Source: Phytoactinopolyspora limicola | Lineage (GTDB): Bacteria; Actinomycetota; Actinomycetes; Jiangellales; Jiangellaceae | Length of the DNA: 64,000 nt | Assembly: GCF_011320225.1 (NCBI RefSeq) | Contig: NZ_JAAOEN010000007.1 | Coordinates: 183,253 to 247,252, forward strand | Reading direction: 5' to 3' | Part shown: positions 7,707 through 15,816 of the stretch, piece by piece | Numbering within the stretch: position 1 is the stretch's first letter | Layout: every line of letters starts with the position of its first letter | Program-made: the position numbers and the translations under genes | Notes under the pieces: generated by a model | What the model saw: the letters and a program-made list of their open reading frames with translations, nothing else | Databases searched by the model: none | Told to the model about the DNA's origin: nothing

Positions 7707-8840
7707 TTATCGGAGGGTGTCCTTGTAGAAGATGGTGCACAAGCGGTCGTCGGCCGGGTCCGCCGTCAGACTGGTCCCGAAGGCGAACCCGAGTCGAGCG
7801 CTCGACAGCCGGCCCGGCTCGGCCAGCCACACACCCATACCCTCTGGCTCACGCCGGTGCAGTTCGTGCCCGTCGATAGTGCGAACTCGCTGCTCTACCT
7901 CACCGGTACGCCAGTTGACCCTGGTCAGGTGCGCGTTGCCTTTGCCTTCCGGTGGGTTGGTGTCGCTGTAGATCTGCCCGTCGAGCAGGTAGAGGTACTG
8001 CCCGAACGTCGCGTATCCCTGGAAGACGGTGCCACTGAGAACCCCTGGCTGGGCCACGTCGGCGATCGGTGTATACGACGAGCGTTCTTGTCGGACGTGG
8101 CTCAGCCGGAATAGCCCATATCGGAACAGGCCGTCCCTGCGATAGCGCATGACCAGCGTCTTGTACACCGGGTCGACGTTGACCGTCGTCCGGTCCACAC
8201 CCGGCAGGAGTTCCCGGCGCTGAAGGCCGGCGGTGGCGTCGGCATCGATGACCTGACCATCGTGGAACGGAAACCGCACCAGCCTGGTGCCCCAGCCGTT
8301 GGCGCCCTCCGTCACCGCGTCGATCTCGGTCCACAGATGGACGTGTGGGCCGATGCGCTCGACCCCGATGGCCACGCCGTGACCGAACCGCTTCAGGTAC
8401 ATGTGGCCGAGCAGGGTGCCGTTCATGTCGAGCTTGCTCAGGGTCAGGTCGCCGCGGGCGGCGCGCCGCGCATACGCCTCGTCGCCAGGTTCGTCACCGG
8501 GCAGCGTCGTCCCGGCCTGGGTGACCTGCACGACGTAGACATGCCCACCGATGCTGTCCACCGCGAACGACTGCATGATGGTGCGATAGTCGCGTAACCG
8601 CTGGTTGACGAACAACGGTTGGCCGGGCGTGTCCAGCTCGAACCACCTCGACGACGGCGGCCTGGGTAGCACCGCGGAGGCCGCCCCTGCCGCGGCCGTA
8701 CTCCCGACTGCCCCCAGGCCGAAGCCGGCAGCCACGGCCCCGCCACCCCACTGGAAGAGTCGCCTGCGGCTCACGGCGTCGGAGTGGCTGCTCCCCGGGG
8801 GAAGGTTGCGGGTGTGGGGACGGTGTGACTGCTGTGTCAT
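7707..8840 (-). CDS. Tat-exported TagC-like / phage-receptor-type beta-propeller protein
   Basis: A secreted protein of 377 residues. Its Tat signal has SRRRLF at about 24-29, a hydrophobic stretch and an Ala-rich cleavage region near 55. The mature part contains RLRDYRTIMQSFAVDS, resembling actinomycete proteins annotated as teichoic acid biosynthesis protein C and the propeller of phage P68-type receptor-binding proteins. That assignment rests on memory of the motif and is moderate. Repeated Trp/Tyr-rich segments (LYLLDGQIYSDTNPPEGKGN) fit propeller blades. The gene is convergent with GDPD. A teichoic-acid or polyol-phosphate connection would suit the glycerophosphodiester theme. Start ATG has GAGGAGGGAAC upstream. 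Alternative: an unrelated secreted surface propeller. Confidence 0.7.
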   Translation of the reverse strand: MTQQSHRPHTRNLPPGSSHSDAVSRRRLFQWGGGAVAAGFGLGAVGSTAAAGAASAVLPRPPSSRWFELDTPGQPLFVNQRLRDYRTIMQSFAVDSIGGHVYVVQVTQAGTTLPGDEPGDEAYARRAARGDLTLSKLDMNGTLLGHMYLKRFGHGVAIGVERIGPHVHLWTEIDAVTEGANGWGTRLVRFPFHDGQVIDADATAGLQRRELLPGVDRTTVNVDPVYKTLVMRYRRDGLFRYGLFRLSHVRQERSSYTPIADVAQPGVLSGTVFQGYATFGQYLYLLDGQIYSDTNPPEGKGNAHLTRVNWRTGEVEQRVRTIDGHELHRREPEGMGVWLAEPGRLSSARLGFAFGTSLTADPADDRLCTIFYKDTLR

Positions 8841-8872
8841 GTTCCCTCCTCGACATGCGGCCCGAGGGCAGT

Positions 8873-8913
8873 GTTAACAATGTTCCGTTAACTTAACAGC
8901 AAATTTAGTTAAG
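8873..8913 (-). promoter_or_regulatory. AT-rich promoter/operator region of the TagC-like gene
   Basis: Two GTTAAC palindromes (8873-8878 and 8887-8892), a TTAACA and a GTTAAG cluster within 41 bases, 33-73 bases upstream of the propeller gene. On the minus strand CTTAAC and GTTAAG form an inverted pair ten bases apart. The GTTAAG word is shared with the direct repeats before the ABC operon, which suggests common control. The remaining 8914-9223 DNA holds nothing I recognise. Confidence 0.4.
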
Positions 8914-9223
8914 CGACAAGATCCCCATCATGAACTCTTGGTGGCGTTTGACTGGACGAGCCACCCAGCTGACTGCCCGCAGAACCAGACACCCGCGTCG
9001 AACAGGCGTAACACGCCAGCGACGTTCCGCTTCGGAGTGCCGGCGGACTGATCAGAGTGCTACCCAAAGTTATCGACGAGGTGTTACAACCGGCCGCTGT
9101 ACCACCTGACGGCACGTTCCAGCCGGTGCACGACGCTTAGGGCAACAAGGATCAGCCCCGACGGATCGAGTTGACCCGCCAAGCGAGCGATGGCGCCTCG
9201 ACCATGACCGACCAATGATGACG

Positions 9224-9277
9224 ACGGCCCTGGCCGGGTGCGACACCAGCGAACGTGTCGCACCCGGCCAGGGCCGT
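9224..9277. terminator. Perfect 23 bp hairpin downstream of the first symporter gene
   Basis: Arms 9224-9246 (starting ACGGCCCTGGCCGGGTGC) and 9255-9277 are exact complements with an eight-base loop. No T-run flanks it. It lies about 160 bases past the symporter stop and just beyond an 18 bp tandem array, and may end the symporter transcript. Confidence 0.65.
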
Positions 9278-9283
9278 GGAACC

Positions 9284-9427
9284 GGTCAACTCCGCCGCGT
9301 CGGTCAACTCCGCCGCGTCGGTCAACTCCGCCGCGTCGGTCAACTCCGCCGCGTCGGTCAACTCCGCCGCGTCGGTCGACTCCGCCGCGTCGGTCAACTC
9401 CGCCGCGTCGGTCAACTCCGCCGCGTC
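9284..9427. repeat. Eight-copy 18 bp tandem repeat
   Basis: Eight head-to-tail copies of GGTCAACTCCGCCGCGTC, identical except for one A-to-G change in copy six (9374-9391). Because the unit is a multiple of three, all frames stay open and encode hexapeptide repeats (VNSAAS on plus, TDAAEL on minus). No start signal or coding context supports a gene. It lies directly downstream of the symporter stop at 9440. Confidence 0.9.
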
Positions 9428-9439
9428 GTCTCGCTCAGC

Positions 9440-11122
9440 TCAACTACGCGAGTCGTCACCTACCGGCACTCGGCGTCTCGCCGCGGGATAGCGGATCCGC
9501 TCCACCATCTCGGACAACTCTCTCGACGGCGGCGCGGTCAGCTTCGACACCACGATCGCCACGGAGAAGTTCACCAATGCGCCGATGGTGCCGATACCCT
9601 CCGGACTGATGTTGAGGATGTGCTCGTTGGCCGACGTTCCGAAGACTTCGAGCGTGTACACCATGTAGGTGATGGTCAGTGCCAGCCCGGCGATCATGCC
9701 GGAGGCCGCACCCACCGCGTTGCATCTCTTCCAGAAGATCCCCAACACCAACGCGGGGAAGAAACTCGCGGCCGCGAGGCCGAAGGCGAAGGCGACCACT
9801 TGTGCCACGAACGCCGGCGGGTTCATTCCGGCCACCACGGCCACCACTACGGCACCGGCCATCGCGATCCGGCCGACCAGGAGCCGCTCGCGATCGTTGG
9901 CGGTCTTGCGGATCCGCCGGAAGTAGAAGTCGTGTGACACCGACGACGAGATGACCAGCAGCAGCCCGGCGGCCGTGGACATCGCCGCCGCCATTCCCCC
10001 GGCGGCCACCAGACCCACAATCGGCGCTGGTAGGCCGGCGATCTCCGGCGAGGCCAGCACCAGGATGTCGTTGTTCACCACTAGGTCGGCTCCGGACGCT
10101 GCGTTGTTGCCGACCGATGTGATCACGTCGACGTCGTCGCCGATGGTCACCAGGCCCGTGGCGGCCCAGTTCTCGATCCATTGCGGAAGTTCCGACACCG
10201 GCGTGTTCCGTACACCCTCGAGGAGGTTGAACTTGGTGAAGGCACCAACCGCCGGAGCTGTGGTGTACAGCAACGCGATGAAGAACAGCGCCCAGAAGGC
10301 CGAGTATCTGGAACCACGGACGGTTTTCGTCGTGTAGAACCGGATGATCACGTGTGGCAGACCGGCCGTGCCGATCATCAGCGCCATCGTCACCATGAAG
10401 ATGTCCACCTGCGGCCGCTCGGTGAACGCCTGCGTGTACTCGTTCATCCCGAGTTCGGTGCCGAGTGAGTTCAGCGCGTCGAGCACCTGCCCGAAGGACA
10501 CCTGTGGAACTGGTACCCCGGTGATCGTCTGCGCCACCGCGACCGCCGGGATCAGGTAGGCGGTGATCAGCACGGTGTATTGGGCTACCTGGGTCCACGT
10601 GATGCCTTTCATCCCACCCAGTACGGCGTAGATGAAGATGATCGCCGCGGCGATCATCACACCGCCGTTGAGGCCGATGTTGAGGAAGCGGCTGAAGACG
10701 ATGCCGCCACCGTTCATCTGCCCGACCACATACGTGAACGAGATGATGATGGCCGCGCCGGCCGAGATGGTCCGGACCAGCTCCGAGTACCGGTCGCCTA
10801 CGAACTCCGGGACCGTGTACTTGCCCCACTTGCGCAGGTACGGCGCTAGGAGCAGGGCCAGCAGTACATAACCGCCGGTCCATCCCATCAGGTAGATGGA
10901 TCCGTCGGAGCCGAGGAACGCGATGAGCCCGGCCATCGAGATAAACGATGCCGCCGACATCCAGTCGGCCGCGACGGCCGCACCGTTCGCCACGGTCGGG
11001 ATGCCGTGTCCGGCGACGTAGAAGCCCTCGGTCTCCTTCACCCGGCTGCGCCAGGCGATGAAGATGTAGGTTCCGAAGGACAGCGCGATGAAAACCGTGG
11101 TCCATGCCTGGATGTCGCTCAC
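9440..11122 (-). CDS. Sodium:solute symporter (SSS family), DUF4212-associated
   Basis: A 560-residue membrane carrier with about 13 predicted helices that imports a small organic anion or amino acid with sodium. Family features include the GFYVAGHGIPTVANGAA segment after the first helix, WMSAASFISMAGLIAFLG, and MKGITWTQVAQYTVLITAYL. The GTG start overlaps the stop of the upstream small-subunit gene as GTGA, with GGAGGG ahead. In this branch the carrier works with a DUF4212 subunit, encoded immediately upstream here, which separates it from the second symporter of the window. The substrate may be acetate, lactate or a similar acid; the sequence does not decide. Confidence 0.9.
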   Translation of the reverse strand: MSDIQAWTTVFIALSFGTYIFIAWRSRVKETEGFYVAGHGIPTVANGAAVAADWMSAASFISMAGLIAFLGSDGSIYLMGWTGGYVLLALLLAPYLRKWGKYTVPEFVGDRYSELVRTISAGAAIIISFTYVVGQMNGGGIVFSRFLNIGLNGGVMIAAAIIFIYAVLGGMKGITWTQVAQYTVLITAYLIPAVAVAQTITGVPVPQVSFGQVLDALNSLGTELGMNEYTQAFTERPQVDIFMVTMALMIGTAGLPHVIIRFYTTKTVRGSRYSAFWALFFIALLYTTAPAVGAFTKFNLLEGVRNTPVSELPQWIENWAATGLVTIGDDVDVITSVGNNAASGADLVVNNDILVLASPEIAGLPAPIVGLVAAGGMAAAMSTAAGLLLVISSSVSHDFYFRRIRKTANDRERLLVGRIAMAGAVVVAVVAGMNPPAFVAQVVAFAFGLAAASFFPALVLGIFWKRCNAVGAASGMIAGLALTITYMVYTLEVFGTSANEHILNISPEGIGTIGALVNFSVAIVVSKLTAPPSRELSEMVERIRYPAARRRVPVGDDSRS

Positions 11123-11490
11123 CGCTGCCCTCCGTCCCGAGAGTCCCCACCGGCGTCCGGACCAGCGTCAGCATCGGCGCCCGGCCCATCGTCGTCAGTC
11201 TCACTGACCCCGAACTGCCGGTCCAAGCGGTCCATGCGCAGCGCGTAGACGAGGATCAGAACGACGAACGTGTAAATGGACCCTTGCTGTGCGAACCAGA
11301 AGCCCAGCGGGTAGTCGAAGAAGGTGATCTCGTTCAGCTGCTCGACGAACAGGATCCCGCAGCCGAACGAGACGGCGAACCAGATCACGAGGAGCACGGC
11401 CATCAGGCGTAGGTTGCGCCGCCAGTACTCACGTCTCCAGTCGTCCGACGGCGGCGGGCTTTCCTGCCGGGTCGTGTCGGTTTGGGTCAC
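11119..11490 (-). CDS. DUF4212 small subunit of sodium:solute symporter
   Basis: A 123-residue membrane protein with two helices (about 30-52 and 65-90). It has the family motif FDYPLGFWFAQQGSIYTFVV and an acidic, Gly/Asp-rich C-terminal tail. DUF4212 proteins are the small partners of a subset of SSS carriers, and the gene overlaps the carrier start. The reading frame opens upstream at 11514. I prefer the GTG at 11490 because GGGAG stands five bases before it; the longer start has no ribosome binding site. Confidence 0.85.
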   Translation of the reverse strand: MTQTDTTRQESPPPSDDWRREYWRRNLRLMAVLLVIWFAVSFGCGILFVEQLNEITFFDYPLGFWFAQQGSIYTFVVLILVYALRMDRLDRQFGVSETDDDGPGADADAGPDAGGDSRDGGQR

Positions 11491-11530
11491 GCCCGCTCCC
11501 TTCATGTCGGCCACATCCCGCCGTCCCGCC

Positions 11531-11653
11531 CGTGATCGTCAGCGGCTTCCTGTCCCCCACCCCGGTGATCGTCGGCGGATCTGCGTCGCTATAGCGACCG
11601 GAAACGGCTAACGATCACCGGGGGTGGGGGCGGGATTGCGGCAACGATCACGG
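11531..11653. repeat. Nested GATC inverted repeats in a divergent intergenic region
   Basis: An outer pair CGTGATCGT (11531-11539) / ACGATCACG (11644-11652) encloses an inner pair of about 19 bases, beginning CCCCACCCCGGTGATCGT at 11554 and mirrored at 11610-11628. The element belongs to the window's TGATCG-type hairpins. It lies between the divergent starts at 11490 and 12002. The rest of 11491-12001 shows no gene; the last ~100 bases must hold the promoter of the 12002 gene. Confidence 0.65.
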
Positions 11654-12001
11654 CGGATGCGGGTCGGGCATTCAACGGTGGATCAACGAACCCACCTCGA
11701 GACACCCAAGGACAAGACCCACCCACACGAGTGGCGGGTTTCGGCTTCCGAGCGGTCGCACCAACGGCGATGTCAGCCGTGGTGGACCCCGCCGGCACCG
11801 CTCGGGCGCCGATTCTCGCCGCTCGGACGTCCCCGCCGACCTCTGGCGAACCAGCGCTGCCAGTGGTCGCCGCAACCGCGTTACACTCCGGAAACACCCA
11901 ATTCACCAGGGCGTTTCTCATCAGAGGCGGTGCCTCTTGGTCTCGGCCTTCGCCCACCGCGTAGGTACGGACCGGGATCTCGAGAACCCAGGAGGTCACG
12001 C

Positions 12002-12433
12002 ATGGCAACGACCGCTCATCCGACCACCACCGTCGGTCGCCGCCGCGTCCTGCACGTGGGCAGCGCCGGCATGATCCTCGGGGGCCTGCTCGTAGCCGTC
12101 GGGTCGTTGCTGCCCTGGGTGGCCACACCGGCCGGCAGCCTCTCCGGGGTGGCCGGCGGCGGGTTGTGGACCCTGTGCGCGGGCATGATCGCGATCGCCG
12201 GGGCGCTGCTCCCCTTCCGCCGCCTGGCACTGGCCCATGCCGCGCTACCAGGCATCATCGCGGCCGGCATCGTGGGATGGCAGCTCGTCCGGCTGGCGGA
12301 GTTGAGCGCGGTCACCGGCAGTTGGGGCAAACTCCTGCCTGGTGTCGGCCTCGTCATGGTGGGTGGTGGTGCGGTGTTCCTGCTCCGCTCGGCCTTTCGG
12401 ATCCGCTCGGCAGGCGTGGCGACCACCCCTTAG
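12002..12433 (+). CDS. Small four-helix membrane protein, unknown function
   Basis: I do not recognise this family. The 143-residue product has a short charged N-terminus and four hydrophobic segments (about 18-38, 50-66, 75-93, 115-132). Small Gly/Ala-rich helices and a single WQLVRLAEL loop separate the middle pair. The frame extends far upstream, but the ATG at 12002 is the first one with a ribosome binding site (GGAGGT seven bases before). It ends ten bases before the next membrane protein gene and may be the first gene of the second symporter operon. Confidence 0.7.
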   Translation: MATTAHPTTTVGRRRVLHVGSAGMILGGLLVAVGSLLPWVATPAGSLSGVAGGGLWTLCAGMIAIAGALLPFRRLALAHAALPGIIAAGIVGWQLVRLAELSAVTGSWGKLLPGVGLVMVGGGAVFLLRSAFRIRSAGVATTP

Positions 12434-12442
12434 AGTGCCAGC

Positions 12443-12853
12443 GTGGCACTGCGCTGGAGGTCGTTCAGCCGCGGCCGCGCTGCACGGCGCGCCGGGCGCT
12501 CAGATCCGCACGGGCAAACCCCCGCCCCGGACCCATGGGTGTTCGACTCCCCCGACGAGTACGACATGCCTGCCGAGGTGGACGCGAGCGTACGCACCCT
12601 TCGGCGCGTGGCCATCGCCCACTTCGCGGTCTTCCTGGGGGCGGTGCTGCTGGTCCCGCTTCTCACGGTGGCCCTCGACTGGTGGTCCGAAGGACGGCTG
12701 TTCGGCGGGATGAGCCCTAACTTCGCGATGGCGGCGTTCGGTCTCTACCTGTTCTTCTTCGTCGTCGCCGTCGCCGCGGCACGCTTGTCGAACGCCATCG
12801 AGCATCGCATGCTCGGGGGCTCCTCCGCCCAGAACGTCGAGGAGCCGCGATGA
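12443..12853 (+). CDS. DUF485-like small membrane partner of the second symporter
   Basis: A 136-residue protein with a basic N-terminus, an acidic linker (DSPDEYDMPAEVDASV) and two membrane helices (about 59-80 and 93-116). Its placement immediately before an SSS symporter, with an ATGA overlap, and its architecture match the YjcH/DUF485-type partners of acetate permease ActP. Sequence similarity is not obvious by eye, so the family name is provisional. GTG start at 12443; no strong Shine-Dalgarno is visible, and it may be coupled to the preceding gene. Confidence 0.65.
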   Translation: MALRWRSFSRGRAARRAGRSDPHGQTPAPDPWVFDSPDEYDMPAEVDASVRTLRRVAIAHFAVFLGAVLLVPLLTVALDWWSEGRLFGGMSPNFAMAAFGLYLFFFVVAVAAARLSNAIEHRMLGGSSAQNVEEPR

Positions 12854-14550
12854 CCGTCAGCGTGCTCATGCTCGTTGGTCTGCTGGTCGCGGTGCTCGCC
12901 GTCGGGGTGTTCATCCAGCCCCGCCGGGCCTCCACGCTGGACTTCTACCTGGCCGGCCAGCAGGTTGGTGTGGTGACGAACGCCTGCGCCATCTGCGGTG
13001 ACTATTTCTCGGCGGCGTCGTTCCTCGGGGTAGCCGCCGCCGTCTACGTGTCGGGGTTGGACGGCGTCTGGTACGCCACCGGATTCGCCGCCGGCTTCAT
13101 CCCGGTCCTCCTCTTCGTCGCGGCACCGCTGCGTCGATTCGGTGAGTTCTCGATCCCCGACTTCCTCGCCCGGCGGCTCCAGTCGGAGCGGGTCCGGCTC
13201 ACCGCCGTGACCGTCGTCCAGCTGATCATTCTGTCGTATCTGGTCCCGCAGGCGGTCGGCAGCGGTATCACGTGGGAGTTGCTGGTCGGCACCGGCATCG
13301 CCGGCCTCTCGCCCTACGCCACCGGGGTGCTGGTGTCCACCACTCTCATCACCGCCCTGGTGACACTCGGTGGTATGCGCGGTACGACGTGGACCCAGGC
13401 GGTGCAGTTCCTGCTTCTCCTCGCGGCCTTCGTCTGGCTCACCGTCGCCGTACTCGGCTCCGGCTTCGACTATCCCGACGCGGTCTCCGAGCTGAGCAGG
13501 GAACCGCTGACCAACCCGGACATCGTCGACGGCGTTTGGCAGCTCGAAGGTGATGCCAACCGACTACACCCGGACCAGCCGGTCTACTTCGGCGAGCCAG
13601 GCGGCCGGTTCGGCCACCTCGGCCAGTTCGCGTTGATCATGACACTCGTGATGGGCACCGCCGGGCTGCCACACATCATGAACCGCTATTTCACCAGCCC
13701 CACCGGCACCGCCGCCCGGATGACGACGGTGTGGGTGCTCGGCCTGGCCGGCCTGTTCTACGCCCTGGCAGTGCTGCTCGGCACCGCCGCCCGGGCGCTG
13801 ATCCCGCAGGCCGTGCCAGACCATCCGTGGCTCGACAACCTCACCGTCGACGGAGTACTGCGCGTCCCCGAACACGCGCTGCTGGTGTTGGGCCGGATCT
13901 ACGGTGGCGACGCCGGACTCGGCTTCATCGCCACCGGCGCCCTGATCGCCGTGTTGTCCACCATCGCCGGGCTGCTGCTGGCGTCCGCGGCATCGTGGGG
14001 CCACGACGTCTACGAACGGCACATCAATCCCCGTGCCACCCAGCGTCAAGCGATCTGGGCCGGCCGTGCCGCCGTACTTGTCGTCGCGGTGTTGTCCGCG
14101 CTGATAGCACTCGGGCTACGCCCGGATTCCATGGCCGCTCTGCTCCCCTCCATCGTGGCCACCATGGTCACCTGGGCTTTCGCCCTGGCCGGATCGGCGT
14201 TGACGCCCGTGTTCATTCTCTCGATCTGGTGGCGCGGCACCACGGCACCCGGCGCCGTCGCCGGAATGATCACTGGTGCAACCGTCGCCATCACCCTGTT
14301 CGCTACCGGTACTGTCTCCGGTGGACAGGGCTTCGGAGAACTGATGCTCACCCCGACCATCATCGCGGCTCCGCTGGCCACACTGGTCACCGTCGTCGTC
14401 TCCCGTCGCACCAACACCCCACTCGATCTGGAGCAGCTGTGGCTGCGGCTCCATGGCACCGCGGCGGACCGGCAGGCCGAACGGCTGGCCCGGCTCACCA
14501 TCGCCGGCATCACCACCCGGGCCGGAAGCCGGCGGGAAGGGTCACGATGA
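12850..14550 (+). CDS. Sodium:solute symporter (ActP-like cation/organic acid symporter)
   Basis: A 566-residue SSS-family carrier with about 13 helices. Characteristic stretches are DFYLAGQQVGVVTNACAICG, GDYFSAASFLGVAAAVYVSG and GGMRGTTWTQAVQFLLLLAA, as in ActP/MctC monocarboxylate symporters. It probably imports acetate, pyruvate or a related acid with sodium. It is translationally coupled at both ends: ATGA with the small subunit upstream and ATGA with the sensor kinase downstream. The carrier, kinase and response regulator therefore form one operon, and the kinase may sense the imported acid or the state of the carrier. Confidence 0.9.
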   Translation: MTVSVLMLVGLLVAVLAVGVFIQPRRASTLDFYLAGQQVGVVTNACAICGDYFSAASFLGVAAAVYVSGLDGVWYATGFAAGFIPVLLFVAAPLRRFGEFSIPDFLARRLQSERVRLTAVTVVQLIILSYLVPQAVGSGITWELLVGTGIAGLSPYATGVLVSTTLITALVTLGGMRGTTWTQAVQFLLLLAAFVWLTVAVLGSGFDYPDAVSELSREPLTNPDIVDGVWQLEGDANRLHPDQPVYFGEPGGRFGHLGQFALIMTLVMGTAGLPHIMNRYFTSPTGTAARMTTVWVLGLAGLFYALAVLLGTAARALIPQAVPDHPWLDNLTVDGVLRVPEHALLVLGRIYGGDAGLGFIATGALIAVLSTIAGLLLASAASWGHDVYERHINPRATQRQAIWAGRAAVLVVAVLSALIALGLRPDSMAALLPSIVATMVTWAFALAGSALTPVFILSIWWRGTTAPGAVAGMITGATVAITLFATGTVSGGQGFGELMLTPTIIAAPLATLVTVVVSRRTNTPLDLEQLWLRLHGTAADRQAERLARLTIAGITTRAGSRREGSR

Positions 14551-15812
14551 GCAACGGCAGCCTGCCCCTCGCCGGCGCGGTCTCCTTCACCTGGGGCCTG
14601 GTCTACCTGGTCACGCAGGTCATCGCCGACCCGTCGCTGGGAATGGGACCTACGTTGGTGCTCGGGGTCGGCCTGACGGTGGTATTAACCGTTGGCTACC
14701 CCTCGGCCCTGCGGGGGCTCCGCAGCACAAGGCGGCAGCCCGGCCGGCACGGCACCACCATCGCCGCGGTGGGTGGGTCGATCCCGTTGCGGTCCGGGCT
14801 GACGGCCGAGGCCGCGCGGCGCACGGCACAGCTGTTGCACCCGCTGCTCGGCGGCGACTCCGTGGCCATCACCGACCAACACCAGGTGCTGGCGTTCGTC
14901 GGCCCCGGCTCCGATCACCACACCGTCGGCGATCCTCCTCAGACGGAGTCGTCGGCGCGCGTCCTGGCCAGCGGAAAAACCGTCGTCGTCCGGCAACGCG
15001 TCAAACTCGGCTGCCCCCATCCCGGCTGCCCGTTGCAGACCGCCGTCGTCGCACCACTCGCGAACGGCAAACGCGTCGTCGGCACCCTCAAGGTTTACCG
15101 CCTCGACGACAACCCACCACACCGCAGCCTGGTCGAGGGACTGGCCGGCATCCTGTCGCTGCATCTGGAGCTGGCCGAGTTCGACCGCGAACGCAAACTC
15201 GCCGTCGACGCCAAACTCGACGCGCTCCGGGCGCAGATCAATCCACATTTCCTGTTCAACACGCTGAACACCATCACGTCCAAGGCGCGCACGCATCCGG
15301 AGGAAGCCCGGCAACTGCTGCTGCGGCTGTCCGACTTCTTCCGCTACGCGGTCCGGCAGGACGGTCACTTCGCGGAGTTCAGCCAGGAGTACTTCTTCGT
15401 CCGCACGTATCTCTCGCTCGAACAAGCTCGATACGGCGAACGGCTGCGGGTCCGCTACGACGTCGACCCCCAGGTCCTCACCGCACACGTACCCGTCCTC
15501 ACCATCCAGCCGCTGGTCGAGAACGCCGTCAAACACGGGCTGGCGGCCAAGGTCGACGGCGGCACGGTGACCCTCAGAGCCCGAGTGGACCCGCTGACTC
15601 GCACCACCACCATCCGGGTAGCCGACGACGGCGTAGGCATGACCAGGGACGTCCTCGCCGAACTCACCAACGGCGAATGCACGAAGGGCGGTATTGGCCT
15701 GCCCAACATCTCCGAGCGGTTGGCGGCCCTGTACGGTGACCGTTACCGTCTCGACATCCAATCCGATGAAGACACGGGAACGGTCGTCGACCTGCGGATT
15801 CCGTTGGGGTGA
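14547..15812 (+). CDS. LytS-type sensor histidine kinase
   Basis: A 421-residue membrane kinase. Two N-terminal helices (about 8-27 and 33-54) are followed by a GAF-like sensing region (80-200) containing CPHPGCPLQTAVVAPL, a possible Cys-based site. Next come the His_kinase domain with the phospho-acceptor in QINPHFLFNTLN (His near 234) and an ATPase domain with the N-box LVENAVKHGL and the G-boxes DDGVGM and GIGLPNISERL. The start is the ATG overlapping the symporter stop; longer frames are spurious. LytS/YehU-type kinases pair with LytTR regulators, and one follows directly. Linkage to an ActP-like symporter suggests control of organic-acid uptake. Confidence 0.92.
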   Translation: MSNGSLPLAGAVSFTWGLVYLVTQVIADPSLGMGPTLVLGVGLTVVLTVGYPSALRGLRSTRRQPGRHGTTIAAVGGSIPLRSGLTAEAARRTAQLLHPLLGGDSVAITDQHQVLAFVGPGSDHHTVGDPPQTESSARVLASGKTVVVRQRVKLGCPHPGCPLQTAVVAPLANGKRVVGTLKVYRLDDNPPHRSLVEGLAGILSLHLELAEFDRERKLAVDAKLDALRAQINPHFLFNTLNTITSKARTHPEEARQLLLRLSDFFRYAVRQDGHFAEFSQEYFFVRTYLSLEQARYGERLRVRYDVDPQVLTAHVPVLTIQPLVENAVKHGLAAKVDGGTVTLRARVDPLTRTTTIRVADDGVGMTRDVLAELTNGECTKGGIGLPNISERLAALYGDRYRLDIQSDEDTGTVVDLRIPLG

Positions 15813-15816
15813 TGCG

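Noticed and set aside
9152-9491. Frames encoding VNSAAS or TDAAEL repeats
   Set aside because: The 18 bp tandem repeat keeps every frame open. There is no ribosome binding site and no non-repeat domain.
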